This document shows positions 28,289 through 41,321 of a stretch of DNA of 64,000 nt, in pieces. Under the pieces are notes generated by a model that saw only the letters and a list, made by a program, of their open reading frames with translations, ran no database searches and had not been told where the DNA came from. This DNA is from Paenacidovorax monticola (GTDB lineage: Bacteria > Pseudomonadota > Gammaproteobacteria > Burkholderiales > Burkholderiaceae_C). Made by a program: the position numbers and the translations under genes. The stretch lies in the NCBI RefSeq assembly GCF_014489595.1, contig NZ_CP060790.1, positions 868,001 to 932,000 on the forward strand. The letters are read 5' to 3'. The first letter of the stretch is position 1; every line of letters begins with the position of its first letter.

Positions 28289-31200
28289 GTGCGCCTCAAT
28301 TCGATCAAGCTTTCGGGCTTCAAGTCCTTCGCCGAACCCACCAACTTCATGCTGCCGGGGCAGCTGGTGGGCGTCGTGGGGCCGAACGGCTGCGGCAAGT
28401 CCAACATCATGGACGCCGTGCGCTGGGTGCTGGGCGAGAGCAAGGCGAGCGAGCTGCGCGGCGAGTCCATGCAGGACGTGATCTTCAACGGCACCACGAG
28501 CCGCAAGCCCGCGAGCCGTGCGAGCGTGGAACTCACGTTCGACAACGCCGACCACCGCGCGGGCGGGCAGTGGAGCCAGTTCGCCGAAATCGCCGTCAAG
28601 CGCGTGCTCACGCGCGACGGCAACAGCAGCTACTACATCAACAACCAGCCCGTGCGCCGCCGCGACGTGCAGGACGTGTTCCTGGGCACGGGCCTGGGCC
28701 CACGGGCCTACGCGATCATCGGCCAGGGCACGATCAGCCGCATCATCGAGTCGCGCCCCGAGGAGCTGCGCCTGTTCCTCGAAGAGGCGGCGGGCGTGTC
28801 CAAGTACAAGGAGCGCCGGCGCGAGACCGAGAACCGCCTGCAGGACACGCGCGAGAACCTCACGCGCGTGGAGGACATCCTGCGCGAGCTGAACGCCAAC
28901 CTCGAAAAGCTCGAAAAGCAGGCCGAGGTGGCCGCCCGGTACAACGCGCTGCAGGCCGACGTGACGCTCAAGCAGCACCAGCTGTGGTTCCTCAAGCGGG
29001 CCGACGCCGAGGCCGATCAGGCCAAGGTGCGTGCCGACGGCCTGCAGGCCGTGAACGACCTCGAGTCGCGCATGGCCGACCTGCGCCACGTGGAGGCCGA
29101 CCTCGAGACCATCCGCCAGGCCCACTACGCGGCTGGCGATCAGGTCAACCAGGCCCAGGGCAAGCTCTACGAGGCCACGGCCGAGGTCGGCAAGCTCGAG
29201 GCCGAGATCCGCTACGTGGTCGAGGGTCGCCAGCGCGTGGAGCAGCGCCTGGCGCAACTGGCCGAGCAGATCGCCCAATGGGCGGGTCGCAAGGAAGAGG
29301 CCGAGGCCGAGATGGAGAACCTTGCGGGTGCAGGCATGGACGCCGAGGAGCGCGCCGAGTTGCTGGCCGCCCAGGTCGAGGAGCAGGCCCAGCAGCTGCC
29401 CGATCTCGAGGAAGCCCTGCGCCAGGCGCAGGCCCGCGCCGGCGAGCAGCGCGGCTCGGTCGTGCAGGTGCAGCAGCAGATCGGGGTGCTGGCCGCCGAG
29501 CAGCGCAGCATCGACGAGCAGAGCCGCCAGCTCGACGCCCGCCACGAACGCCTGCGCACCGACCGCAACGCGCTGGCCGCGCCCGACGAGGCGCGCCTGG
29601 CGAATCTGCAGGAGCAGCTCGGCGAGGCGACCGAGGCCGCCGAGATGGCCGAGGCGCGGCTGGCCGAGCTGCAGGAATCTGTGCCCCAGCTCGACGAGGA
29701 CCGCCGGGCGCGCCAGCAGTCGGTGAACAACGAAAGCGCGCGCCAGGCCGACCTGTCGGCGCGCATGGAGGCCCTCAAGGCGCTGCAGGAAAAGGTGAAG
29801 GTGGACGGCAAGCTCCAGCCCTGGCTGGCCAAGCATGGCCTCGATGGCCTGCAGGGCCTGTGGAGCCGCATCCACATCGAGCCGGGCTGGGAGAACGCGC
29901 TGGAGGCCGCGCTGCGCGAGCGCATGGGCGCGCTCGAGGTAGGGCGGCTGGACATGGTGCGCGGCTTCCTGGGTGCCGGCGGGGCCGACGCGCCGCCTGC
30001 GCGCCTGGCCTTCTACAGCCCGCCACAGGCCGCCGCACCCGAGGCTGCCGCCAGCCTGCCGCGCCTGTCCGACCTGCTGCGCCTGCAGGACGCCGGCTTG
30101 CGCGCCGTGCTGGCCGACTGGCTGCAAGGCTGCTATACGGCACCCACGCTGGACGAGGCGCTCTCGCACCGCGCCGGCCTGCAGCCCGGCGAAACCATCT
30201 ACGTGCCCACCGGCCATGCCGTGGGGGCGCACAGCGTGAGCTTCTACGCGCAGGACTCCGAGCAATCCGGCCTGCTGGCGCGTGCCCAGGAGATCGAGCA
30301 CCTCGAGAAAGAGCTGCGCGCGCAGGCCCTCATCAGCGAAGAGTCGCGCACGGCCCTGGTGCGCGCCGAGGCCGCCTATGCCGACGCCTCGCAACGTCTC
30401 GTGGCCGCGCGCCGCGAGGCCAGCGAGACCCAGAGCCGGGCGCATGAGCTCCAGGTGGAGACCCTGCGCCTCACGCAGCTGGCCGACCAGACGCGCGCAC
30501 GCAGCGAGCAGATCGGCGCCGACCTGGCCGAGGTCGAGGCCCAGCTGACCGACCTGCAGGAGCGCCGCGTGGCGGCCGAGGCGCGCTTTGAAGAGCTGGA
30601 CATGCAGCTTGCCGACAGCCAGGAGCGCGAGGCGCAACTGGGCGACCGCGTGATCGAGGCCGAGCGCAAGCTGGCCGAATGCCGCGAGCAGCAGCGCGCG
30701 CTGGAGCGCCAGGCGCAGGAGGCGACCTTCTCGCAGCGCAGCCTGGAGGCGCGGCGTGGCGAGCTGTCGCGCACCATCGAGACCGCCGCGCAGCAGGCCA
30801 AGGCCCTGGCCGATGAACAGCAGCGCGCGCGGGACGAGCAATCGCGCCTGTCCGACGCGGCCGCGCAGGGCGGGCTGCAGGACGCGCTGGCGCTCAAGAT
30901 GGAGCGCGAGCAGGCCCTGGGGGCCCGCCGCAGCGAGTACGACGACCTGACCACCAAGCTGCGCGCGAGCGATGAGCGCCGCCTCTCGCTCGAACGCGCC
31001 CTGGACCCGCTGCGCCAGCGCATCACCGAGTTCCAGCTCAAGGAACAGGCCGCGCGCCTGGGCCTGGAGCAGTACACCAACCTGCTGGCCGACGCGCAGG
31101 CCGACCTCGCGGCCGTGGCCCAGTCCATTGCCGAGGGCAATGTGCGCGTGAACGGCCTGCAGGGCGAGATCGACCGCCTGCACCGCGAGATCGCGGCCCT

Positions 31201-31816
31201 GGGCGCCGTGAACCTCGCAGCGCTCGACGAACTGACCATGGCGCGCGAGCGCAAGACCTTCCTCGACGCGCAGACCGAGGACCTGACCCTGGCCATGAAC
31301 ACGCTGGAAGACGCGATCAAGAAGATCGACGGCGAAACGCGTGAACTGCTGTCGGGCACTTTCGACACCGTGAACGGGCATTTCGGCCGCATGTTCCCCG
31401 AGCTGTTCGGCGGCGGGCAGGCCAAGCTCATCATCACGGGCGACGAAATCCTCGACTCGGGCGTGCAGGTCATGGCCCAGCCGCCGGGCAAGAAGAACCA
31501 GACCATCCACCTGCTGTCGGGCGGCGAGAAGGCGCTCACGGCCATCGCGCTCGTGTTCGCGATCTTCCAGCTCAACCCCGCGCCGTTCTGCCTGCTGGAC
31601 GAGGTGGATGCGCCGCTGGACGACGCCAACACCGAGCGCTACGCCAAACTGGTGTCGGCGATGAGCCGCGGCACGCAGTTCCTCTTTATCAGCCACAACA
31701 AGATCGCGATGGAAATGGCCCAGCAACTGATCGGCGTCACCATGCAGGAGCAGGGCGTCTCGCGTATCGTGGCGGTGGACATGGAGTCCGCCTTGTCGAT
31801 GGCCGAGATGGCCTGA
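28289..31816 (+). CDS. smc: chromosome segregation protein SMC
   Basis: The 1175-residue protein begins at GTG (MRLNSIKLSGFKSFAEPTNF). Walker A is GPNGCGKSN (31-39), coiled coils flank a hinge (about 510-640, beginning LQPWLAKHGLDGLQGLW), and the C-terminal head has the signature LLSGGEKALTAIAL and Walker B FCLLDEVDAPLDD. SMC dimers organise and separate chromosomes. Genes follow in the order smc-zipA-ligA, common in betaproteobacteria. The repetitive coiled-coil coding strand creates very long antisense frames that are not genes. Confidence 0.97.
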   Translation: MRLNSIKLSGFKSFAEPTNFMLPGQLVGVVGPNGCGKSNIMDAVRWVLGESKASELRGESMQDVIFNGTTSRKPASRASVELTFDNADHRAGGQWSQFAEIAVKRVLTRDGNSSYYINNQPVRRRDVQDVFLGTGLGPRAYAIIGQGTISRIIESRPEELRLFLEEAAGVSKYKERRRETENRLQDTRENLTRVEDILRELNANLEKLEKQAEVAARYNALQADVTLKQHQLWFLKRADAEADQAKVRADGLQAVNDLESRMADLRHVEADLETIRQAHYAAGDQVNQAQGKLYEATAEVGKLEAEIRYVVEGRQRVEQRLAQLAEQIAQWAGRKEEAEAEMENLAGAGMDAEERAELLAAQVEEQAQQLPDLEEALRQAQARAGEQRGSVVQVQQQIGVLAAEQRSIDEQSRQLDARHERLRTDRNALAAPDEARLANLQEQLGEATEAAEMAEARLAELQESVPQLDEDRRARQQSVNNESARQADLSARMEALKALQEKVKVDGKLQPWLAKHGLDGLQGLWSRIHIEPGWENALEAALRERMGALEVGRLDMVRGFLGAGGADAPPARLAFYSPPQAAAPEAAASLPRLSDLLRLQDAGLRAVLADWLQGCYTAPTLDEALSHRAGLQPGETIYVPTGHAVGAHSVSFYAQDSEQSGLLARAQEIEHLEKELRAQALISEESRTALVRAEAAYADASQRLVAARREASETQSRAHELQVETLRLTQLADQTRARSEQIGADLAEVEAQLTDLQERRVAAEARFEELDMQLADSQEREAQLGDRVIEAERKLAECREQQRALERQAQEATFSQRSLEARRGELSRTIETAAQQAKALADEQQRARDEQSRLSDAAAQGGLQDALALKMEREQALGARRSEYDDLTTKLRASDERRLSLERALDPLRQRITEFQLKEQAARLGLEQYTNLLADAQADLAAVAQSIAEGNVRVNGLQGEIDRLHREIAALGAVNLAALDELTMARERKTFLDAQTEDLTLAMNTLEDAIKKIDGETRELLSGTFDTVNGHFGRMFPELFGGGQAKLIITGDEILDSGVQVMAQPPGKKNQTIHLLSGGEKALTAIALVFAIFQLNPAPFCLLDEVDAPLDDANTERYAKLVSAMSRGTQFLFISHNKIAMEMAQQLIGVTMQEQGVSRIVAVDMESALSMAEMA

Positions 31817-31824
31817 GCAGCGTT

Positions 31825-35060
<3,236 letters not shown>

Positions 35061-35121
35061 GGCGCCTGTGCCGCGCATGCATGGGCCCCATCCCCATTTC
35101 TTCAACCGGAGGATTCTTGAA

Positions 35122-35904
35122 ATGAACGCGAAAAAACTGCTTTCCCTGGTGGCCACGGGTGTGCTGCTGTGCGGCTCTTTCCTGCTGCCGGCCCAGGCCG
35201 GCCCACGCCTGGACAAGATCATGGAGGCCAAGGTCATCCGCGTGGGCACGCCCGGCGACTACCGCCCCTTCGCCATCAAGACAGAGAGCGGCTACGCGGG
35301 CCACGACATCGACGTGATCGAGTCCATGGCCAAGGAACTGGGTGTCAAGATCGAGTACGTGTCGACCTCCTGGCCCAACCTCATGAAGGACATCCAGGCG
35401 AACAAGTTCGACGTGGCCGTGGGCGGCATCACGCGCAACGTGGCGCGCATCCGCCAGGTGGACATGCTCCCGGGCTATGCCCCCTTCGGCAAGGTTGCCC
35501 TGGTGCGCGCGGCCGACCAGGCCAAGTACCAGAAGCTGTCGGACCTGAACCAGGCGGGCGTGCGCGTCATCAAGAACCCGGGCGGCACCAATGAGGCCTT
35601 CGTGCTCGAACACCTGAAGGCGGCCCAGGTCAGCACGCACGACAAGAATGCCGAGATCCCCGCGCTGATCGCCGAGGGCAAGGGCGACGTGATGATCACC
35701 GAGACCTACGAGGCCCTGCACTACGCCAAGGCCGACCCGCGCCTGCATGCGGCCTTCATCGCCGCGCCGCTGACGCCGCCCAACACCCTGGGCTTCATGC
35801 TGCCGGCCGACGACGCCGACTATGCGCGCGTGATGCACTTCGTCTGGGGCCTGCTCGAAAGCCGGGGCGCGCTGCGCCAGGCTTCCGACAAGTGGCTCAA
35901 GTAA
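35122..35904 (+). CDS. exported cyclohexadienyl dehydratase-like (PheC-like) periplasmic protein
   Basis: The 260-residue protein has a signal peptide (MNAKKLLSLVATGVLLCG to AQA) after a good GGAGG site. The mature part matches PheC and related solute-binding-fold proteins: RLDKIMEAKVIRVGTPGDYRPFAIKTESGYAGHDIDV, TSWPNLMKDIQ and NPGGTNEAF with the Glu seen in PheC. PheC converts arogenate or prephenate in the periplasm; a simple amino-acid-binding role is the alternative. It follows ligA by 61 bases and is convergent with the Cache/CheW gene. Confidence 0.75.
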   Translation: MNAKKLLSLVATGVLLCGSFLLPAQAGPRLDKIMEAKVIRVGTPGDYRPFAIKTESGYAGHDIDVIESMAKELGVKIEYVSTSWPNLMKDIQANKFDVAVGGITRNVARIRQVDMLPGYAPFGKVALVRAADQAKYQKLSDLNQAGVRVIKNPGGTNEAFVLEHLKAAQVSTHDKNAEIPALIAEGKGDVMITETYEALHYAKADPRLHAAFIAAPLTPPNTLGFMLPADDADYARVMHFVWGLLESRGALRQASDKWLK

Positions 35905-35926
35905 GCCAGGGCCCGTTCACCCTCAT

Positions 35927-38494
35927 TTAGGCGATCGCGCGCTCCGCCACCGGCGCCAGCGCGCTCTCCTGCAGGGCTTCCAGCAGCCGCTGGGCGTCGA
36001 TGCACTGGATCAGCAGCCGTCCGCCGTTGGCCTTGATGAGCTCCGACACCAGCCGGCCGTGCGGCCCGGCGAGCGAGGGCGAGGCGATGACCTTGTCCGG
36101 CGCGAACGTGGTCACGCCGTGCAGCTCGCTCACCAGCAGTCCGATGCGTCGGCCGCCCTGCTGCAGCACCACGACCTGGCTGTGCTGCGTGATGGGCGAG
36201 GGCGTGCCGCGCAGCAGGTGGCCCAGGTCGAACACCCACACATAGCCCGTGACGGCGCCGTGCATGCGGCGCGCCAGCGTGCCCAGGCAGTAGGGCATGC
36301 GCCCGGCCGAGACCGGGGCGATGGCACTCGCGGGCAGGGCTTCGAGCACGGGCGCGGCGTCCAGGGCGAAAAGCGCGGAGTCCACGAAGAACGTCGCCAT
36401 CTCACGGCCGTCGGCCGGGGCCGCATCGGCCAGCAGCGTGGTGCGGCGGCGGTTCACGGCGTCCAGCGCGCCGTTCTGCACCACGCCGAAGGATTCGAAC
36501 GACAGCGCCAGCACGTCGTCGCGGTAGCCGTCGCTGATCTTGAACTCGCGGTAGCCGCTGGAGGCCGAGCAGCCCACGATGCAGTAGTGCCCGTCGTGCA
36601 CCATGGCGCGCGACAGGCTCTCGCCGCCCGGCAGGGCCAGCATGTCGGCGGGCAGGTCCATGTGCCCGCCCGGGCCACGCCGGCCACGGAGCTGGCGAGC
36701 ACGCGGCCCGCGCGGTCCACGAAGACCGTCCGGGTCTGGGGCTTGTCGGCCGTGGCGCCCTGCAGCATGGCGTCGAACTCCACGGCCGCGTTGAACACGA
36801 TGCCGATGCCGCCCACGACGAGGTCCGCGCCGTCGGGTGCGCGCACCGCCGCGTGGTACACGTAGGTGGCGCGGCCGCCGTCCAGCGCGCTTTCGCGCCA
36901 CGGGGTGACGTGGTAGGCCTGCGAGCCCTGCAGCGCGAGCACCGCCGCCAGCGTGTCGGACTCGATCCGGGTGCCGATGGCCGAGGCGCCGTCCGTCAGG
37001 GCGGGGCGGCTGGCTGCCACGATGCGGCCTTCTCGGTCGTAGACCACGAGGCGCGTGTACACGGTGTAGAGGCCGTTGATGTGCTCCAGGATGCGGCAGG
37101 CCTCCTCGCGGTCGGCTGTGCTCGCGCAGCCCGCGGCCTCGTCGGCCAGCAGGGCGCGCAGTTCGGGCGTCAGGGCCACCAGCGGCAGTCGTTGGCGCGC
37201 TCGTACAAGTTGCGGTCGAGCAGGTCGACCAGCAGGCGCGTGAGCAGCTCGCTGTCGCGCATGCTGGAGCTCAGCACGGTGTCGTAGAGGTCGCGGATGG
37301 ACTGCGTGAAAACCTCATTGGTGCGCGCACCGGTCTCCCCGATCTGCTCCAGCACCGATTTGAGGCGCTGCGCCCCGCCGCGCTGGCCCGCGGTCATGAC
37401 CTGGCCGTTCCACACCACGCGGCGGATGGTATCGGCGGCGGTGACGATCTCGTACAGCGGCGGGCAGAAGGTCTGCGCATGCGCGAGCAGGCCCTGGGCG
37501 ATGGAAGGCTCCAGTGCATCGATGGCGCGCGCGGCCTTGCCCGAGAACGCCAACTCGACGGGGATCATCACCTGGCCCCGCCATCCAGCCGGGCCGGGGT
37601 AGCCCTGGTAGCCGGCGGCGGCCACGGTCTGCACCAGGTAGGCCCGGCCCCGTGCACGAGCAGGCGTGCCGCACCGTCCTGGTTCACCGGGACCTGCGCG
37701 CCCTCGGGTACCCACAGCGGGTCGCCGCTGGCGATCACGCGGTGGCTGGCGTCGAGCAGCAGCGCGACGCTGCGGTTGTCCTCCTGCCGGCGCGCCTCGA
37801 AGATGCCCTGCATCTCGCTGTGGAACGCGAAGCTCAGGCACAGCACGCCCGCGGGCTCGCCCGTGCTTGGGTGCAGCATGCGGTGCGAGTAGATCAGCGC
37901 GTGCGGCTTGCCGGGGCGCAGGTCGCTTGCGCGGAAGGTTTCCACGTAGCCCGCGTGCGCCAGGGTCTGGGCCAGCAGCGGATCGCGGCTGCCTTCGACG
38001 GGCGACTCCTCGTCGATCTGCGCGAGCACGTTGCCCTGCGGGTCAAGCAGCATGATCTCTTCATAGACCGTGTACTTGTCGCGGTACTCGCGCAGCCGCG
38101 TGCGCACGGCGCCCACGTCGGTATCGACGCCGGCCACGAAGCGGCACAGCTCCTGGTCGGTGGCGAGAAAGCCCACGTCCGCCGTGCGCTCGTAGAGGTT
38201 GCGCACCACGATGTCGATCACGTGCCGCGCGCTGGTGCCGATCTCGGCCATGACCTCGCCAAGGGACTCGGCCACGAGCGATTGCACCAGATCGCCCTCG
38301 AGACGCTCGAAGCCCTCGCGTGTGGCGGCCATCATGGGCAGGATGCTGTGCGCCTCGTCAGGGCAGTTCATCTTGGCCGAGGCCTCGATGAGGCGCCACA
38401 TCAGGTTCAGCTCGCGCAGCGAATGCTCGCAGCGCACGACGTTGCGCATGAACGGAATGAACGTGTCCGTGGGGACACCGTGGTCAGCTCCCAT
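35927..38494 (-). CDS. large Cache-type sensor protein with C-terminal CheW-like domain (three frameshifts)
   Basis: The ATG at 38494 follows a perfect AAGGAGGT. Four consecutive frames code one protein of about 856 residues: an N-terminal helical region, a Cache-like sensor (YTVYEEIMLLDPQGNVLAQ), a second similar unit (YTVYTRLVVYDREGRIVAAS, DLVVGGIGIVFNAAVEFDAML) and a CheW-like end (VVVLQQGGRRIGLLVSELHGV). Breaks lie near 37648-37651, 37176-37180 and 36665-36676, each explained by one lost G or C. No clear membrane helix is seen, so the sensor may be cytoplasmic. The role in chemotaxis is inferred. Confidence 0.65.
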
Positions 38495-38584
38495 CGCCTA
38501 CCTCCTTGTGCATGGCCGACAGTCCCCGGGCACGGCCACGGGGCGGTCATTTGTCACAAGATGTAGCAAGAGCCGGGCCAAGGC

Positions 38585-38596
38585 CTGACCTGGGTC
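38585..38596. promoter_or_regulatory. near-palindromic TGACCTGGGTCA upstream of the Cache/CheW gene
   Basis: TGACC-TG-GGTCA has exact 5-base arms and lies about 90 bases upstream of the ATG at 38494, between that gene and the NUDIX gene. It could be a regulator site; no specific protein can be named. Confidence 0.25.
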
Positions 38597-38615
38597 AAAC
38601 CGGGCGGGCGCGACC

Positions 38616-39163
38616 TCAGTCGATGTCGACGCAGTGCACGCCGAACTGGCCCGTGCGGCGGTCGGCGAAAAAGCGCGTCAAGGTCTCCTTGACGGTGCGG
38701 AAGGCCAATTCGTCCCAGGGGATCTCGTCCTCGGTGAACAGCCGCGCCTCGATGGTCTCGGTGCCCGGCGCGAACTGGTCGCTTTGCAGCGTGGCCCGGT
38801 AGAACAGGTGCACCTGCCCCACGCGCCGCACGTTCAGCACCGAGAACAGCGGCCCGATCTCGAAGCGCGCGCCGGCCTCCTCGTCGGTCTCGCGCGCGGC
38901 ACCCTGCGAGGTGGTTTCGTCCAGCTCCATGAAGCCGGCCGGCAGCGTCCATTTGCCCCAGCGCGGTTCGATGTTGCGCTTGCACAGCAGCACGCGGTCT
39001 CCGAGCACGGGCACGGTGCCCACCACGTTCAGGGGTTCTCGTAGTGGATCGTGTGGCAGGCTGGGCAGACGGCACGGGGGCGGGTATCGCCGTCATCGGG
39101 AATGCGGTAGACCACGGCCGTCCCGCACTCGCGGCAATGCTTGATGGGGCTGCGAAAAATCAT
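38616..39163 (-). CDS. NUDIX hydrolase with N-terminal zinc ribbon (frameshifted)
   Basis: From ATG 39163 the protein starts with a zinc ribbon (KHCRECGTAVVYRIP, then CPACHTIHYENP). It continues, after restoring one base in the GGGG run at 39032-39035, into the NUDIX domain (GKWTLPAGFMELDETTSQGAARETDEEAG), which fits the NUDIX box. The repaired length is about 182 residues, the size of NudC-like or ADP-ribose pyrophosphatase-type zinc-ribbon NUDIX proteins. The substrate is unknown. Confidence 0.82.
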
Positions 39164-39370
39164 GCCGCGATTGTGCGGGAAGATGGCTTGGCCAGCGCGG
39201 CGGGGGGGCGCCGGTACCGCCACGGGGCCTGTGCGCGGGGCCTTTCACGCGCAGCCCGCCCAGGCGTTGTACGATCCTTCGTTTGGCATGCGCCCAGTCC
39301 CGAAGCGGGGTGCGGGCGATGCCGGTGGAGTGCTGCGGGGGTGCGCGTGTTGTCGATCTGTGTGCGTGGA

Positions 39371-39895
39371 ATGGAGCGGGGGGCGCGGGCCGTGGCGCTG
39401 TTGGGCCTGGTGGTGGCCGTGTCGGGCTGCTTTCAGCGGCAGGCGGCGCCGCTGAAGAATTTCGAGCCCGAGGCCTTCGATTCCACGGCCAACTATTCGC
39501 GGCACTATGAAACCGCTCCGGCCCAGGCCTGCGAGGCCGCGCGCCGGGCGCTGCTGAGCCAGGGCTATGTGCTGAGCGCCGCGTCGGGCGAACAGGTCAC
39601 GGGCCGCAAGTTCTTCCAGCCCAATGCCGAGGTCCATGTGCCGCTGGAGATGCGCGTGGTCTGTGCGCCGGAGGGGGAGGACAGCGCCATCGTCTTCGCC
39701 GTCGCGGTGCAGGAAGTGCACGCCGTGCGCAAGTCCAACAACTCGGCCTCGCTGGGCGTGGGCGGCCTGGGCTCGCTCTCTCTGCCTATCGAGGGCGGCA
39801 ATGACGGCATGGTCAAGGTCGGCACGCAGACGGTGTCTGACCCGCGCTTTTACGGCAGCTTCTTCGACCTGCTCGGCGAGCACCTGGAGCCTTGA
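39371..39895 (+). CDS. DUF2242-type lipoprotein
   Basis: The 174-residue protein has a short lipoprotein signal (MERGARAVALLGLVVAVSGC) with a VSGC lipobox, then an NFEPEAFDSTANYSRHY segment and a compact domain resembling DUF2242 proteins. It should be anchored to the outer or inner membrane. An upstream GTG is possible but ATG 39371 gives a normal signal. The function is unknown. It is divergent from the NUDIX gene. Confidence 0.75.
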   Translation: MERGARAVALLGLVVAVSGCFQRQAAPLKNFEPEAFDSTANYSRHYETAPAQACEAARRALLSQGYVLSAASGEQVTGRKFFQPNAEVHVPLEMRVVCAPEGEDSAIVFAVAVQEVHAVRKSNNSASLGVGGLGSLSLPIEGGNDGMVKVGTQTVSDPRFYGSFFDLLGEHLEP

Positions 39896-40041
39896 GTGGG
39901 TTCGCGGGCAGCCCCGGGTGCATGGCCTGGCTCACAGCCGGTGTCCGATGAACTGGTGCGAGCCCGCGGCCTGCCGGGCCATGGTGGTGACGCTCTGGCG
40001 TGCGACGTTGCCCGTGCTCAGGACACCTCGAATCTGGCCAC

Positions 40042-40737
40042 TCAGACCACCGTGAGGCGTAGTTCGCCCAGACCTTCGACGCCGCCTTCGAGCGTATCGC
40101 CGCGCACCACGGCGGCCACGCCCTCGGGCGTGCCCGTGAAGATCAGGTCGCCCGGCTGCAGCTCCCACGCGGCGGAGAGGTGCTCGATGGTTTCGCCGAT
40201 GTTCCAGATCAACTGGGCCACGCTGCTGCGCTGGCGGTCCACGCCATTCACTTGCAGCCAGATGGCGGCTTGGTTCACGGCGCCTGCCTGTGCGGCGGGG
40301 GTGATCGGGCCGATGGGGGCGCTGTGCTCGAAGCCCTTGCCGATGCACCAGGGGCGGCCCTGCTTCTTCATGTCGTTCTGCAGGTCGCGGCGCGTCATGT
40401 CCAGGCCGACGGCGTAGCCGAAGATGTGGCGGGCCGCATCGGCGGCGCGGATGTTCTTGCCGCCCACGCCGATGGCGACCACGAGTTCGATCTCATGGTG
40501 CAGGTTGGCCGTGAGGCTGGGGTAGGGCAGGCGGCCTGTCTCGCCTGCATTCACAGGCAGGACGGCGTCCGCGGGCTTCATGAAGAAGAAGGGCGGCTCG
40601 CGGCCCGTGAAGCCCATCTCCTTGGCATGCTCCTCGTAGTTGCGGCCCACGCAGTAGATGCGGTGCACCGGAAAACGGTCGCTGCTGCCCGCCACGGGAA
40701 CGCTGGCCACGGGGGCGGGAGAAAACACATAGCTCAT
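40042..40737 (-). CDS. fumarylacetoacetate hydrolase-family protein, probably fumarylpyruvate hydrolase
   Basis: The 231-residue protein has FAH-family features: IYCVGRNYEEHAKEMGF, EIELVVAIG (metal-binding Glu), GYAVGLDMTRRDLQ and GDLIFTGTPEGV. The MGFTGREPPFFFMKPADAV segment closely follows fumarylpyruvate hydrolases such as NagK of the gentisate pathway. The nearby maleylpyruvate isomerase-type gene and divergent MarR gene support a gentisate role. The dioxygenase is not in the window. Confidence 0.85.
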   Translation of the reverse strand: MSYVFSPAPVASVPVAGSSDRFPVHRIYCVGRNYEEHAKEMGFTGREPPFFFMKPADAVLPVNAGETGRLPYPSLTANLHHEIELVVAIGVGGKNIRAADAARHIFGYAVGLDMTRRDLQNDMKKQGRPWCIGKGFEHSAPIGPITPAAQAGAVNQAAIWLQVNGVDRQRSSVAQLIWNIGETIEHLSAAWELQPGDLIFTGTPEGVAAVVRGDTLEGGVEGLGELRLTVV

Positions 40738-40851
40738 ATCGGCCTTTCAGGAAAAACGGAGCGCCGGCAACGGAAGGAGCCTGCAGTTTGCCATGCAGGC
40801 ACGTGTTTTCCTGCCCCTGCGGGGCCGTTCGTCAGAGCTACACTGCCGTCC

Positions 40852-41280
40852 ATGCCACAGAGCTTTGACTTCCAGCAGGCAACCGGCCACCTGATCCGCA
40901 GGGCGCACCAGCGCTCCGTGGCGATCTTCATGGAAGATATGGCGGCATTCGACGTGACGCCTGTGCAGTTCGCCATCCTCGTAGCCCTGCTGGACCGCCC
41001 AGGGGAGGACCAGGTCACGCTCGCCGCCTGTGTCGCGCTGGATGCCGCGACCTCGGGTTCCGTCATTGGCCGGCTCGAAGCGCGGGGCTGGGTCCGGCGC
41101 GAGCCCGACACGCGGGACCGCCGCCGCAAGCTGCTGTGGATCACCCCCGACGGCGAGCGTGCCGCGCTGCAGATGCTCGACGCCGCGCCGCGCGTGCAGG
41201 AGCGCCTGGTGGCGCCGCTTTCCGCCGAGGAGCAGGCAGACCTGCAGCGGCTGCTGGCACGGCTGGTCTACAGCGACTAG
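40852..41280 (+). CDS. MarR-family transcriptional regulator
   Basis: The 142-residue protein has the MarR winged helix: DVTPVQFAILVALLDRPGEDQVTLAACVALDAATSGSVIGRLEARGWVRREPDTRDRRRKLLWITPDG includes the recognition helix and the DxRxRR wing. It is divergent from the fumarylpyruvate hydrolase gene and 41 bases upstream of the GST-type isomerase gene. It probably represses both until an aromatic acid binds; this is inferred from the arrangement. Confidence 0.9.
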   Translation: MPQSFDFQQATGHLIRRAHQRSVAIFMEDMAAFDVTPVQFAILVALLDRPGEDQVTLAACVALDAATSGSVIGRLEARGWVRREPDTRDRRRKLLWITPDGERAALQMLDAAPRVQERLVAPLSAEEQADLQRLLARLVYSD

Positions 41281-41321
41281 GGATATCGGCCTGGCCGCGG
41301 TACGGCGTTATGCTTGGCCGC

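Noticed and set aside
27569-31726. 1385-codon open frame antisense to smc
   Set aside because: It is the mirror of the high-GC coiled-coil coding strand, shows no domain, and the sense frame is an unambiguous SMC.
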